Assembly (NCBI GenBank): GCA_963702105.1
Contig: OY969712.1
Span: 3,782,001-3,846,000, forward strand
Direction of reading: 5' to 3'
DNA length: 64,000 nt
DNA from: ZC4RG20 sp963702105
Lineage (GTDB): Bacteria > Pseudomonadota > Gammaproteobacteria > Steroidobacterales > Rariloculaceae
A program made the position numbers and the translations under genes. A model generated the notes under the pieces. It saw nothing but the letters and a program-made list of their open reading frames with translations, made no database searches and was not told where the DNA came from. Of the stretch, positions 1-8,346 are shown in pieces (position 1 is the first letter of the stretch; each line of letters opens with the position of its first letter).

Positions 1-1911
1 GTCCGCGTCCACCTGGAAGACGCCTTCGAAGCCGTTATTGTCGAGGTATTCGGCCGCGAGATCGCCGTTCACGAATTTCGCGATCCGCGTATTGGTCAGC
101 GCCTTCGGCTCGTTGTCGCAGGACCACCAGTGGTCCGAGAGGAAATACTCGCCCTCGTCGCTGATGTGAATGTAGGTCGGCTCGTAGATGAGGTCATGGG
201 GCGGCGCTACGTTGGCCTGGCAGTAGCAGCGCGTGATGTAGGCCCCATGGTCGGAGCGCTGCAGCAGCCCGAGCTTGCCGGAGAGCTCCTGTCCGCTCGT
301 GAGGTCCGCAGGGCAGGAGAGCGTCATCGGGTCCCCGCTGCCCGGCTCACCGGCCGGTTTCTGGCGGAAGTCCTCGATGAAGTACGGATACAGCGGCGCG
401 ACGAACTGCCCGTTGCCCGGCCGGTTCACGATCTTGAAGGCGAGTGGATCGGGCCGGCCGTCGAGGACGTCGTCATCGTGGCCGCTCAGCGTCACCGTAA
501 CGGGCTTCGCCGTGATCGTCTGCGCGGACGCCGTGCTCGCCGTCGGCGCGGTGTTCGTTCCGGGCGTCTTGATCGTCACGACCTGAGAGTACTTCTCCGG
601 ATCGTCGGCGGGCGCGGCCGTCGAGTTGCCCGAGGCGTCCGTGGCCGTGTAGGTGATGAGGTACCGGTGATCGACGTCGAGCGTATCCGGCGCGTCGTTC
701 GTGACCTTGGGCTCCGGATCGGCGAGATCGGCGACCTGCACGGGCCCGAGGCTGAAATCACCGCTCGTGAGGTCGATGGGCGTGCTCGACTCACGCGCGA
801 AGCCCGGCGGCGGCACGAGCAGCGGCGGCTGCGTATCGCGCACCGTGACCATCTGCGTAATCGACGCTGTCGGCGGAACCTCCGGCGGATAGGGCCCGCC
901 GTCGCTCACGGTCCAGGTGATCTTCGTCGTCTGGTCTACCGGAAGAAACGTTGGCGCGTCGTTCGTCACGGTCACGGGGCGGCCGCAGGCGTCCGAGGCC
1001 GTCAGCGTGTTGCGCAGATCCGCGTCGGCATTCGAGTACCAGGTCCCGCCGAAATTTCGCGCCTCGAGCGTGATGGCCGGCTGGCTCGTCGAGATCTCGG
1101 GCGTATGCGTGTCCCAGACCCAGAGCTGCTGCCGGCCGTAGTTCGACGACGTCGGCACCTCGTCGTCGAATGTCCCGTTGGAGTTCAGCTCCGCCGCGTG
1201 CAGACCCGCTGCCCGGCCCACCTTGTAAGCCGTCTCGGCCAGCTTCGTGAAGACCTTGCGCGCGACCACGTCGCTCGCGCGAAGCTCCCTGAGGCCGACG
1301 GCCGTACCGTAGCGCTGCTCGACCGAGAGATCGACTTCCATGAGCAGCACGGGCAGCTCGACGTCCCAGAAGATGCCGAGCTGCGACGTCGCCGTCCAGT
1401 TCACATGGTGGATGCCGGCGCCGAGCTTGACCTCCTTCGGCCCCTCGGGGTCGTCGGGCCCGGGGATCAGGTCGTCCGAAATGACGACGCCGACGTCCAC
1501 GGCCGTGTTCGAGTGCAGGAGTCCCGGCGTCCCGAGGTCTCCCCAGTCCGTGGGCAGAGGCGTGATGTTCCAGAAGCCGAACCAGTTATGGTAAATGCCT
1601 TCGACTTGCGGCAGCGTGAAATCGCGGTAACAGCCGTCCGAGGTGTTCGGATACAGCTGACGGTCGGGCGGCGGCACGAACACGGGCGGGAGCGCCTTGA
1701 GCGCGAGGTTCGTCGCGTACTCGAGCACCTCGCCAGCCCGGCCCACGGGCTCGGCGGGAATGAGGCCCGCGACGACGGAGGTATCGAGCGCCCCCGTGAG
1801 CGCCGAGATCTGAGCGTTGAGCGCGTCGTTGTCGCTGGTATCCGCCGCGTAGACGCTCGCCGAAGTCAGTACGCCGACGAGCAGCGCAGCCGCCTTTGCT
1901 CCGATCTTCAT
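1..1911 (-). CDS. Large secreted Ig-like repeat protein, C-terminus beyond window edge
   Basis: Reading the minus strand from ATG at 1911 gives 637 uninterrupted codons that run off the left edge, so the gene is partial. Residues 1-22 form a signal peptide (basic start, hydrophobic core, SVYA cleavage context). Residues 85-260 form a unique region with a DGCYRDFTLPQVEG segment. From about 270 to 450 there are two HYR/Ig-like repeats, recognisable by the recurring VTNDAP, TWTVSD/TYTATD and DTQPPLLVPP elements. Residues 455-505 look cadherin-like (TAPTAS...VTVTLSGHDDD). Around 590-637 a new domain starts (ISDEGEYFLSDHWWS) that looks like the first blade of an NHL/SMP-type propeller. The role is probably an extracellular binding or matrix protein; the exact function is unknown. 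The long open frame on the opposite strand here is a compositional shadow. Confidence 0.85.
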   Translation of the reverse strand, partial: MKIGAKAAALLVGVLTSASVYAADTSDNDALNAQISALTGALDTSVVAGLIPAEPVGRAGEVLEYATNLALKALPPVFVPPPDRQLYPNTSDGCYRDFTLPQVEGIYHNWFGFWNITPLPTDWGDLGTPGLLHSNTAVDVGVVISDDLIPGPDDPEGPKEVKLGAGIHHVNWTATSQLGIFWDVELPVLLMEVDLSVEQRYGTAVGLRELRASDVVARKVFTKLAETAYKVGRAAGLHAAELNSNGTFDDEVPTSSNYGRQQLWVWDTHTPEISTSQPAITLEARNFGGTWYSNADADLRNTLTASDACGRPVTVTNDAPTFLPVDQTTKITWTVSDGGPYPPEVPPTASITQMVTVRDTQPPLLVPPPGFARESSTPIDLTSGDFSLGPVQVADLADPEPKVTNDAPDTLDVDHRYLITYTATDASGNSTAAPADDPEKYSQVVTIKTPGTNTAPTASTASAQTITAKPVTVTLSGHDDDVLDGRPDPLAFKIVNRPGNGQFVAPLYPYFIEDFRQKPAGEPGSGDPMTLSCPADLTSGQELSGKLGLLQRSDHGAYITRCYCQANVAPPHDLIYEPTYIHISDEGEYFLSDHWWSCDNEPKALTNTRIAKFVNGDLAAEYLDNNGFEGVFQVDAD

Positions 1912-2121
1912 TTTCGACCCCGCTCCCTGCAGCGTGTATGCGAAGGGAAGCGCAGGGGCCGCTATTATGGTGTATCTAGGCGCCGGCCCTGCTGCGCGTT
2001 CTGCGGCGGCCCGAACGCGCAAGGATGCACGAAAGACACGACCCGCCCGCGATCATCACTTTTGCTGGATTGTCCTTCAGCATAGGCCGTTCTGCAAGCG
2101 GCGCCGTGTTCGTTGAGCCTG

Positions 2122-3996
2122 CTATGCAGCCATCGGCGCCATGTCGGCGACGAGCTGACAAATCGAGAGAAGCGTAAACAACACGCCGGGAAGGACGCGT
2201 ACACTCCTCTCGTCGACGCCGGCATAGCCGGCAACCGCAGACATCGCGCTCAGTACGCGCAGGCACTTCCTCCTTTCGCGCGGATCTCGGTCCGGAGCCG
2301 TGACCTCCTCGAAGGCTTGACGGTCTACCAGATCCCACAGGAAATCATTGGGGCGCCCGAGGCAAAGATCTCGCAGCCAATCGAGCTTTTGCTCGATGTA
2401 CTCGAGCGGGGCCGGCTCCGCGGCGCTCGGTTGCGGCGGACGCCGGCGCTGCAGTTTGCGCAGGTACCTGCCCGGAACCCAACGCTTCCACCCGATTCTC
2501 CCGAACTTCCACGGGTCGTCGTACGGTACGCTGTGAAGTTTCGGGTCGCAGAGGCGGATCAAATCATAGTGCAGCACGCGCCGGACTCGCTTGCGGCGCG
2601 GTGCCGCGAAAGCGGCGCGCAGAAACGCCTTGGACGTAAAGGGTGAGTAGCAGAAGCCGAGCGGCATCGCGAACCGGGCCAGGATGCCGGGCCATCGGCC
2701 GGTCCTTTGGTAGAGGTGGAAGACATCGCCGATGTCGTCGACCGGAATGCCCGAGTCCGCCGCGTTCACGACGTAGTCCCTCAAGAATCCCTGCGCGATC
2801 GACGCACATTCCGGCCGGAGGAAGTCGCAATCGGCATTCACCAGGGTTTTGATCAGTGCCCTTTGGACGGCTTCGACAGAGGGCTCGGAATCCTTGATGA
2901 GATAGTCGAGCAATGCCTTCGCGACTCCGCCGCCCGATCCCCAGACGATGATTCTGAGCCGCTCCACGGGCTCGGAGACGCGCGCCGCATCGGGATAAGG
3001 CAGTTCTTCGAAGCCGATGAACCCGTCATTCTGACGTACGACGTACCACCACATGCGATCCCAGTTCTTCAAGACGGCCAGGGGATCGACCGACAAGGCG
3101 CGGTACTCGAGATCGAACGCGCGCGCTACGTCTCGAGCAATGCCATTGTCGAGGGGGCTCACGTTGCCGAACGTATGATAACGACCGGGCACGTTGCCCC
3201 GCAGGGCGAGCCCGGCCACGAGACGTGAATCTATTCCGCCGGTGAGCTGAAGATCCAGCGTGCCGAAATCCCGACTGAGCATTCGCAGCGGATGAATCAT
3301 GTCGTCCGCGAGTTGCGCAGTGCTCGACTTCGCTCGGCTCGGCGGCCGATACAAGAACTGCTTGCGCGGTCGGCTGGCCTCCCGCCGCGGATCCCGTCTG
3401 CCCGGTATGAATTGCCAATGAGCGCCGGGTTCGACGAGCTCGATGCCCGAAAGGATGGTTCTATCTGAGCACGCCCAACCGACGCTCAGAAGTAGTGCGA
3501 CGCCCTCGTGATCCATGGCCGCCGGCGCTCCGACCGTCCGCTCGACCAGCCAGGCACTGTTGCTGACGATCCATGCGCCCTGGTGGCGCGTGAAGTAGAC
3601 GGGCTCTAAGCCGAGCGCGTCGGTGAAGAGCTCGGCGGACGAGCGTTCGAAATCGCATCGAATATACGCATAGTTGCCTTCGACGTCGTCGGAGAGCGTG
3701 TGCCAGTGAGCGGCTACGTCGCCCGCGCGATGGGCAGCGAAGGTCTCGACGACGTTGATCGGCAGGCCGCTGAACGTGACGGCACATCGGTCGCCGGCAT
3801 GGAGATATTGGCGTGGGGCAATCACGCCGTCGGCGGCATGCATCGTGGCCAAAAAGACCCGGCCGTCGGCACTGGAACGCTTCCAGTAACTGCGCGGATC
3901 GAGCTGCGGGTATATGGAAGTTATGCGGCTCAGCGCCGCGCCGGCCGCGCGCTGCTGCGGCTCCGGTAGGTTCCAGCCAAGCACGTAAAGATTCAT
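2122..3996 (-). CDS. Asparagine synthetase-like protein lacking the glutaminase Cys
   Basis: The 624-residue protein has the two-domain asparagine synthetase B layout. An N-terminal Ntn-like domain (about 1-200, with the GNYAYIRCD and FTDALGLEPVYFTR strands) is followed by a PP-loop ATP-pyrophosphatase domain with LQLTGGIDSR at 249-258. True class-II amidotransferases start Met-Cys; this one starts MNLYVLGW, so glutamine hydrolysis is unlikely and another amine or nucleophile would be needed. The family includes beta-lactam, lasso-peptide and polysaccharide enzymes, and no specific substrate can be read here. A GGGAG-type ribosome site sits just before the ATG. A similar Cys-less homologue occurs at 36570-38369. 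The gene lies on the presumed island side of the integrase. Confidence 0.75.
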   Translation of the reverse strand: MNLYVLGWNLPEPQQRAAGAALSRITSIYPQLDPRSYWKRSSADGRVFLATMHAADGVIAPRQYLHAGDRCAVTFSGLPINVVETFAAHRAGDVAAHWHTLSDDVEGNYAYIRCDFERSSAELFTDALGLEPVYFTRHQGAWIVSNSAWLVERTVGAPAAMDHEGVALLLSVGWACSDRTILSGIELVEPGAHWQFIPGRRDPRREASRPRKQFLYRPPSRAKSSTAQLADDMIHPLRMLSRDFGTLDLQLTGGIDSRLVAGLALRGNVPGRYHTFGNVSPLDNGIARDVARAFDLEYRALSVDPLAVLKNWDRMWWYVVRQNDGFIGFEELPYPDAARVSEPVERLRIIVWGSGGGVAKALLDYLIKDSEPSVEAVQRALIKTLVNADCDFLRPECASIAQGFLRDYVVNAADSGIPVDDIGDVFHLYQRTGRWPGILARFAMPLGFCYSPFTSKAFLRAAFAAPRRKRVRRVLHYDLIRLCDPKLHSVPYDDPWKFGRIGWKRWVPGRYLRKLQRRRPPQPSAAEPAPLEYIEQKLDWLRDLCLGRPNDFLWDLVDRQAFEEVTAPDRDPRERRKCLRVLSAMSAVAGYAGVDERSVRVLPGVLFTLLSICQLVADMAPMAA

Positions 3997-4059
3997 GAGG
4001 CTCCCGTTATAGTTGCGGGGGTCTCGCCCGCCAGCGGGAACACCCTACTATAAACACCT

Positions 4060-4078
4060 TCATGTGTCGCACACATGA
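4060..4078. promoter_or_regulatory. Operator-like palindrome
   Basis: TCATGTGT-cgc-ACACATGA is a perfect 8-bp inverted repeat. It lies in the 196-bp divergent gap between the minus-strand Asn-synthetase homologue and the plus-strand integrase. The size and position suit a dimeric repressor site. No T-run follows, so it does not look like a terminator. The binding protein is unknown. Confidence 0.35.
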
Positions 4079-4192
4079 CAGGTCTCTTCCTGCGCCGAGC
4101 GACCTCCGGAATTCGAGGGCGGAAACCGATTCCTTAAGAATTCGGCGCATTCCCTTCTGCCGTCGCGGTCCGTCGCAAGCGACACTGCTTGC

Positions 4193-5218
4193 ATGCGACA
4201 GCGCGAAACTCCGACCTCGAAGCGGCCGAACTCCTCTTCGGCCGACGCGGCGCAGCGCGTCGTCGCCGTCGAAGATGCGGTCCGCGAGTATCTGGAGAAT
4301 CGCAAGGCCGAGGGGGACGATGTGGAGCGCGATGCGCTGCAGCTCGAAGCCCACGTCCTGCCGCGCTGGGGGAGGCAGCGGATCGTCGAGCTCGAGGCCG
4401 CCGCGCTCAAAGCGTGGCGCAACGAGCTCGCCGCCACGCCGCCGCGTCGTCGCACTTCATGCCGCGCGAGCGTGCCTCGGCACGCGAGCGTCGATTTCGC
4501 CGACGCCGAGGTACGTCGCCGGCGGCGCAGCACGGTCAACCGCATCATGACGGTGTTCAAGGCGGCGCTCAACTACGCCGCCGATCTGTACCCGGCCGAC
4601 TTTCCCGACCGCGCGGCCTGGCGGCTCGGCCTCAGGGCTTTTCGCAACGTCGACCGGGCCCGCGAGCGTTGGCTCACGCGCACGGAAGCCGCGGCGCTGC
4701 TCGCCGCCTGCGCGCCCGACTTTCGCAGGCTCGTTCAGGCCGCCCTTTACACGGGTTGCCGCTACAGCGAGTTGTGCCGCGCTCAGGTCGGCGACTATCG
4801 AGCCCAGACGAGGACGCTGAGGATCCCGCGGTCGAAATCGGGAAAGTGGCGAGAGGTGGTCCTACACAGGGAAGCCGCCGAGTTCTTCGCGACACTATGC
4901 AAGCGCAGACGCCCGGAGGAGCCGCTCCTCGTGCGCGGCGATGGCGCCCGCTGGGACCGAGGCCAACAAGTGCGGCCCATGCGCGAGGCCTGCCGGCGCG
5001 CCGGTTTGGATTCGCCGGTGACTTTCAATGGGCTGCGGCACTCCTACGCGAGCCTGGCCGTACAATCCGGCATGACGCTGATCGCGCTCGCGCGCAATCT
5101 CGGCCACGCGGATACGCGCATGGTCGAGAGGCACTACGGACACCTTTCCGATTCTTACATGCGTCGGCAGATCGAGCGGCACGCGCCGACGTTTCGGCCT
5201 CGAAAGCGGAACCGCTAG
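4193..5218 (+). CDS. Tyrosine recombinase / phage-type integrase
   Basis: The 341-residue site-specific recombinase has an N-terminal SAM-like DNA-binding region (about 25-150) and a catalytic domain (155-335). Catalytic residues seen are Arg190 (YTGCRYSEL), Lys218 (SKSGKW), Arg282 (LRHSYAS), His305 (LGH) and the nucleophile Tyr315 (VERHYGHL). The first position of the usual HxLR box is Asn279 rather than His, a less common variant. The gene ends 44 bp from the 3' end of a tRNA-Glu gene, the classic arrangement for an integrase using a tRNA as attachment site. It may therefore mark the edge of an island extending to lower coordinates. A longer overlapping frame at 4189-5244 is compositional only. 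Confidence 0.88.
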   Translation: MRQRETPTSKRPNSSSADAAQRVVAVEDAVREYLENRKAEGDDVERDALQLEAHVLPRWGRQRIVELEAAALKAWRNELAATPPRRRTSCRASVPRHASVDFADAEVRRRRRSTVNRIMTVFKAALNYAADLYPADFPDRAAWRLGLRAFRNVDRARERWLTRTEAAALLAACAPDFRRLVQAALYTGCRYSELCRAQVGDYRAQTRTLRIPRSKSGKWREVVLHREAAEFFATLCKRRRPEEPLLVRGDGARWDRGQQVRPMREACRRAGLDSPVTFNGLRHSYASLAVQSGMTLIALARNLGHADTRMVERHYGHLSDSYMRRQIERHAPTFRPRKRNR

Positions 5219-5262
5219 CGGCGGCCGCGCCTGGGTGTGCCTAGCGAACGACCGGCCGGCTG

Positions 5263-5338
5263 TGGCGTCCCCACGGGGATTCGAACCCCGGTTGCCGCCG
5301 TGAAAGGGCGGTGTCCTAGGCCTCTAGACGATGGGGAC
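5263..5338 (-). tRNA. tRNA-Glu (anticodon TTC), CCA encoded
   Basis: The reverse strand from 5338 reads GTCCCCATCGTCTAGAGGCC and continues with a CCGCC-TTTCACG-GCGG anticodon arm, a GGTTCGAATCC T-arm and GGGGAC-G-CCA. The cloverleaf closes with a 7-bp acceptor stem, and it closely resembles enterobacterial tRNA-Glu(UUC). It is 76 nt including CCA. Its 3' end faces the integrase gene. Confidence 0.97.
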
Positions 5339-5508
5339 GTGTGACCACCGAAACGCGAGCGCGGGCTCGGGCGAGAACGGGGAAGTCTAGGGAGCGGACC
5401 TCGAGGGGTCAAGGTGCCGCGGATACGCACGCGGAGTTCGGCGGCGGGCGACACTCCGGTCGTTCCTTACGGATAGTTGGCTAGCGCGCTCGTAAGATCG
5501 AGACCAAA

Positions 5509-5805
5509 ATGGTCGCGATGAAAACAGTCTCGGTCTCAGAGCTCAAGGCTCACCTATCCAAGTACCTCCGTGAGGTCCGTCGGGGCGGGGAGGTTCAGGT
5601 GCTCGATCGGGGCGTTCCGGTGGCGCGGCTGATCGGCTCATCGCCCATGAGCGAGCATGACGAGCCGCAACGCGACCGCTTGATTCGATCCGGCGTACTC
5701 CGGCCCGGGCGCGGCGGCGTTTCCAGCGTTTTGGAAACGTCCCCTCTCAAGCTGCCGGCGAGCCTCGCCGCATCGCTCGGCGAGGAGCGGGCAGACCGCC
5801 TGTGA
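5509..5805 (+). CDS. Phd/YefM-family antitoxin
   Basis: The 98-residue protein begins MVAMKTVSVSELKAHLSKYL and continues with a GEVQVLDRGVPVARLIG strand. This is the standard Phd/YefM fold that binds its own operator and neutralises a PIN or Doc/RelE-type toxin. The second Met (MKTVSVSEL) is the more typical family start. The C-terminal tail (about 45-98) would wrap the toxin. The cognate toxin immediately downstream survives only as a fragment (next entry), so this is an orphan antitoxin. Confidence 0.88.
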   Translation: MVAMKTVSVSELKAHLSKYLREVRRGGEVQVLDRGVPVARLIGSSPMSEHDEPQRDRLIRSGVLRPGRGGVSSVLETSPLKLPASLAASLGEERADRL

Positions 5806-5815
5806 TGTTCTGAGA

Positions 5816-6031
5816 CGCCTCTGCCGTAGTTCCGCGCGAGCGCTTTCGCTTCTCGCGAGACACCCCCTGCGCGCTGCCGACGCCGCGCAGCTCGCTTCCG
5901 CCCTGCTCCTGACCGAGGGCGGCGCTCCCTCCACCCTCGCCTTCGTCTACCTCGATGCGCGGCTCGCCGCCGCTGCGGAGATCGAGGGTCTGCGGGTATT
6001 GGGTTTGGCCGACGCGGACGAGTCGGACTGA
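5816..6031 (+). pseudogene. C-terminal remnant of a PIN-domain (VapC-like) toxin
   Basis: In the frame ending at TGA 6029-6031 the sequence reads ...RHPLRAADAAQLASALLL, then FVYLDARLAAAAEIEGLRVL. This is the conserved last 55-60 residues of a PIN nuclease, with the Asp of AADAAQLAS and the Asp of YLD. There is no start codon and the first 70-80 residues, carrying the other acidic metal ligands, are missing. The fragment follows the antitoxin stop directly, so an internal deletion seems to have removed the toxin's front half. It is too short to be an active ribonuclease. Confidence 0.65.
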
Positions 6032-6079
6032 GCCTCGCTCGAGTCAAAGGCCGCGATGGCGTTGATGTACGCGATGCGG

Positions 6080-6155
<76 letters not shown>

Positions 6156-6666
6156 GCACCGGAGTGCGGAAGTCTAGGGACGCCGGCCAGAGCGGTCAAG
6201 CGGGAGAGACGCCCTATCGGCGCCCCATCGCGATGTTTCTCCTCCCCGAGCGCGGCGCCTTGTCCGCTCGTGCCGCTCGGCCCGCTTCGCCCACTTTCCT
6301 GGCCGCCCGGCCACGTCGCCGAGTCACTGCTCAACGTGCTCGGGCGCGGGCCGGGCGACTCGCAGAACGGCGCCAGCTCGCGACGCGTCTCCTCCTGCCT
6401 CGCCAGTGCCGCGCGCCTCGCGCTCGCCGCGGCGGCCGCCATCGTCTCGGCGGGCCGCAGGCCGGGCCGAGCCGCCGAGCGGCCGGGCCATGTTTCGCTC
6501 CCCGTCGCCGGCTGCCCGGTCCCTGCGGCCCACCGCCCGCTCACCGAGCCGTCCCGGAAAGCGGCCGCGGCCGCCGCGAGCTGCGGCGCGAACCGCCGTA
6601 GTACGCAAGCGAATCGCGGAAGGGCTCTTTCCGGAGAGCGGCATTCATATTATGTTTTGTAGCCCG
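6156..6666. other. Gene-free GC-rich stretch
   Basis: I see no convincing gene here. Several open frames exist on both strands, but all are Arg/Ala/Pro/Gly-rich with no recognisable motif or ribosome site, as expected from very high GC. The stretch lies downstream of the putative RiPP operon's last gene, which reads toward it from the right. Confidence 0.6.
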
Positions 6667-8346
6667 TCAACCTTGTGCTTCGGGTATAGGCGCTCCCGAT
6701 TCCGGCGCCCAGTCGCCGCGCGCGAGCCGGGCCCGGTCGATCTTGTTGCTCTTCGTGACCGGCATTTCCTCGACGCGCACGAACGCTTTCGGTACGACCT
6801 CGAGAGGGAAACGCCCCCGGAGCCGCGCCCGGAGGTCGGCCTCTGTGAGGACCGCGCCCCGCAGCGCCTTGTAGAAGGCCGTGAGCACGTTGCCGCCGCG
6901 GCCCATTCTTCGCGCGACAACGACGGCCTCGGTCACACCCGGTACGGCGAGCAGCGTTTCCTCGACGTCGGTCATCGAGACCATCTTGCCGTAGATCTTC
7001 ACGTTGAAATCGGTCCGGCCGAGGTGGACGAGGCAGCCGTCCTCCTCGAGATAGCCGTAGTCGTGCGTGAGATAGAGCCGCACGCCGGGCTCGCCGCGGG
7101 GATCGGGCCGAAACCGCTCGGCCGTCCGCTCTGGATTGCGCCAGTAGCCGTCGGCCAGGTAACGGCTGCGGACAGCGATCTCGCCGCGCTCGCCGGCGGC
7201 CAGCGGCTCGAGCGCCTCGTCCACGATGAGCACCTCCATGTCGGCGAGCGGATAGCCCGCCGGCAAGCTCTGGCGGTCGCTTTCGTAACCCGCGTCCACG
7301 AAGAATTGCGTGTACAGCAGGCATTCGGCGGCGCCGAGCGCCGCGCGGATCAAGCAACGGTCGGAGAAGCCGCGCCGCAGCAAGTGGGCATCCGAGGTCA
7401 AGATCCGGTCGCCCGAGAGCCGGATCAGCCTCAAGTCCGGCAGAGCGTCGCCTGCCCGCAGCCCGCGCGCGAGCAGCCGAAACAGCACGGGAACGGCGGT
7501 GAGGATCGTCACGCGCTTCGCGCGCAGGTGGCGGCGGAGCGCGCGCGAGCCGCCGACGCCGCCGGCCTTGAGCCGGTACGGAAACAGCGCCGCGCCGGCG
7601 AGCAGCGTCGGCCACGTCTCGCCCCCGCTCGCCGCCGAGTTAAGCGGGCACAGCTGCGATAGCCGGTCCTCGCAGCCAAGCCGAAAGCCGTTCACGTGAT
7701 TCATCGTGAAGTGCAGGACGTTGCGGTGCGAGACCATGACGCCCTTGGGCACGCCCGTGGAACCCGAGGTATAGACGATGTAGGCGAGACTGTCTGGCTT
7801 GAGCTCGACGCGAGGCGGCATGACGCGCCCCGTTCCTTGCGGGCTCTGGGCGGAGCTCTCCTTCGAGCTGCCGATCGCACTCTCCGCCGAGCTCTCGGTA
7901 TCGACGACGGCTGTGCCCGGTCGTGATCCCGCGAGCGTGCGGGCGAGCTCGGCGTTGGCCCGATCGCAGAGGATCAGGCGCGTTTCGAGGTCGTCGAGCA
8001 GCCGCGCGAGCCGTACCGCGGAAAGCTCCGCGTCGAGGCTCGCGTAGAACTTCCCTGCCTTGAGCACGGCCAGCTGTGCGACGTTGTACGGGGCGCCAGG
8101 GCGATAGAGCAAGGCGACCGGCTCGGGCTCGGTGCCAAGGCGCGCCGCAATGTCGGCGGCCGCCGTGTCGCTGGCCGCATCGAGATCCGCGTACGTCAGC
8201 GCATGCGTGCCGTCGTCCACCGCGGGCCGCTGGCCGTGCGCGGCAACTATCGCCGCGAATCGGCGCGTGACCGTGCCCTCCACGTCTGCGGGGTCGAAGG
8301 GCGCATAGTCCACCGGCAGCTGTGCCGGCCGCACGCGAGGATTCAC
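6667..8346 (-). CDS. AMP-forming adenylation enzyme of the putative RiPP operon
   Basis: This ANL-superfamily ligase of 559 residues activates a carboxylate as an acyl-adenylate. Core motifs seen are YTSGSTGVPKG (about 192-202), a YGK hinge region (VKIYGKMVSMTDVEETL), LTHDYGYLEEDG for ribose contact, and the catalytic Lys region MPVTKSNKIDR near the C-terminus. No carrier-protein domain is attached. The frame is open to 8697, but upstream of 8346 it encodes only the shadow of the next gene. The GTG at 8346 overlaps the TGA of the HExxH gene as GTGA, so translation is probably coupled. The substrate is unknown. By position it may adenylate the peptide or an acyl group added to it. Confidence 0.85.
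   Translation of the reverse strand: MNPRVRPAQLPVDYAPFDPADVEGTVTRRFAAIVAAHGQRPAVDDGTHALTYADLDAASDTAAADIAARLGTEPEPVALLYRPGAPYNVAQLAVLKAGKFYASLDAELSAVRLARLLDDLETRLILCDRANAELARTLAGSRPGTAVVDTESSAESAIGSSKESSAQSPQGTGRVMPPRVELKPDSLAYIVYTSGSTGVPKGVMVSHRNVLHFTMNHVNGFRLGCEDRLSQLCPLNSAASGGETWPTLLAGAALFPYRLKAGGVGGSRALRRHLRAKRVTILTAVPVLFRLLARGLRAGDALPDLRLIRLSGDRILTSDAHLLRRGFSDRCLIRAALGAAECLLYTQFFVDAGYESDRQSLPAGYPLADMEVLIVDEALEPLAAGERGEIAVRSRYLADGYWRNPERTAERFRPDPRGEPGVRLYLTHDYGYLEEDGCLVHLGRTDFNVKIYGKMVSMTDVEETLLAVPGVTEAVVVARRMGRGGNVLTAFYKALRGAVLTEADLRARLRGRFPLEVVPKAFVRVEEMPVTKSNKIDRARLARGDWAPESGAPIPEAQG

Noticed and set aside
130..2085. A 651-codon plus-strand open frame
   Set aside because: Arg-rich, without motifs; the minus strand here encodes a signal-peptide Ig-repeat protein running off the window edge, so this is a high-GC shadow.
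2122..3996. Lasso-peptide cyclase interpretation of the Asn-synthetase homologue
   Set aside because: No transglutaminase-like leader peptidase or precursor lies beside it.
6156..6666. Small ORFs on both strands near tRNA-Ala
   Set aside because: No ribosome sites, motifs or consistent codon pattern; the longest overlaps the tRNA itself.
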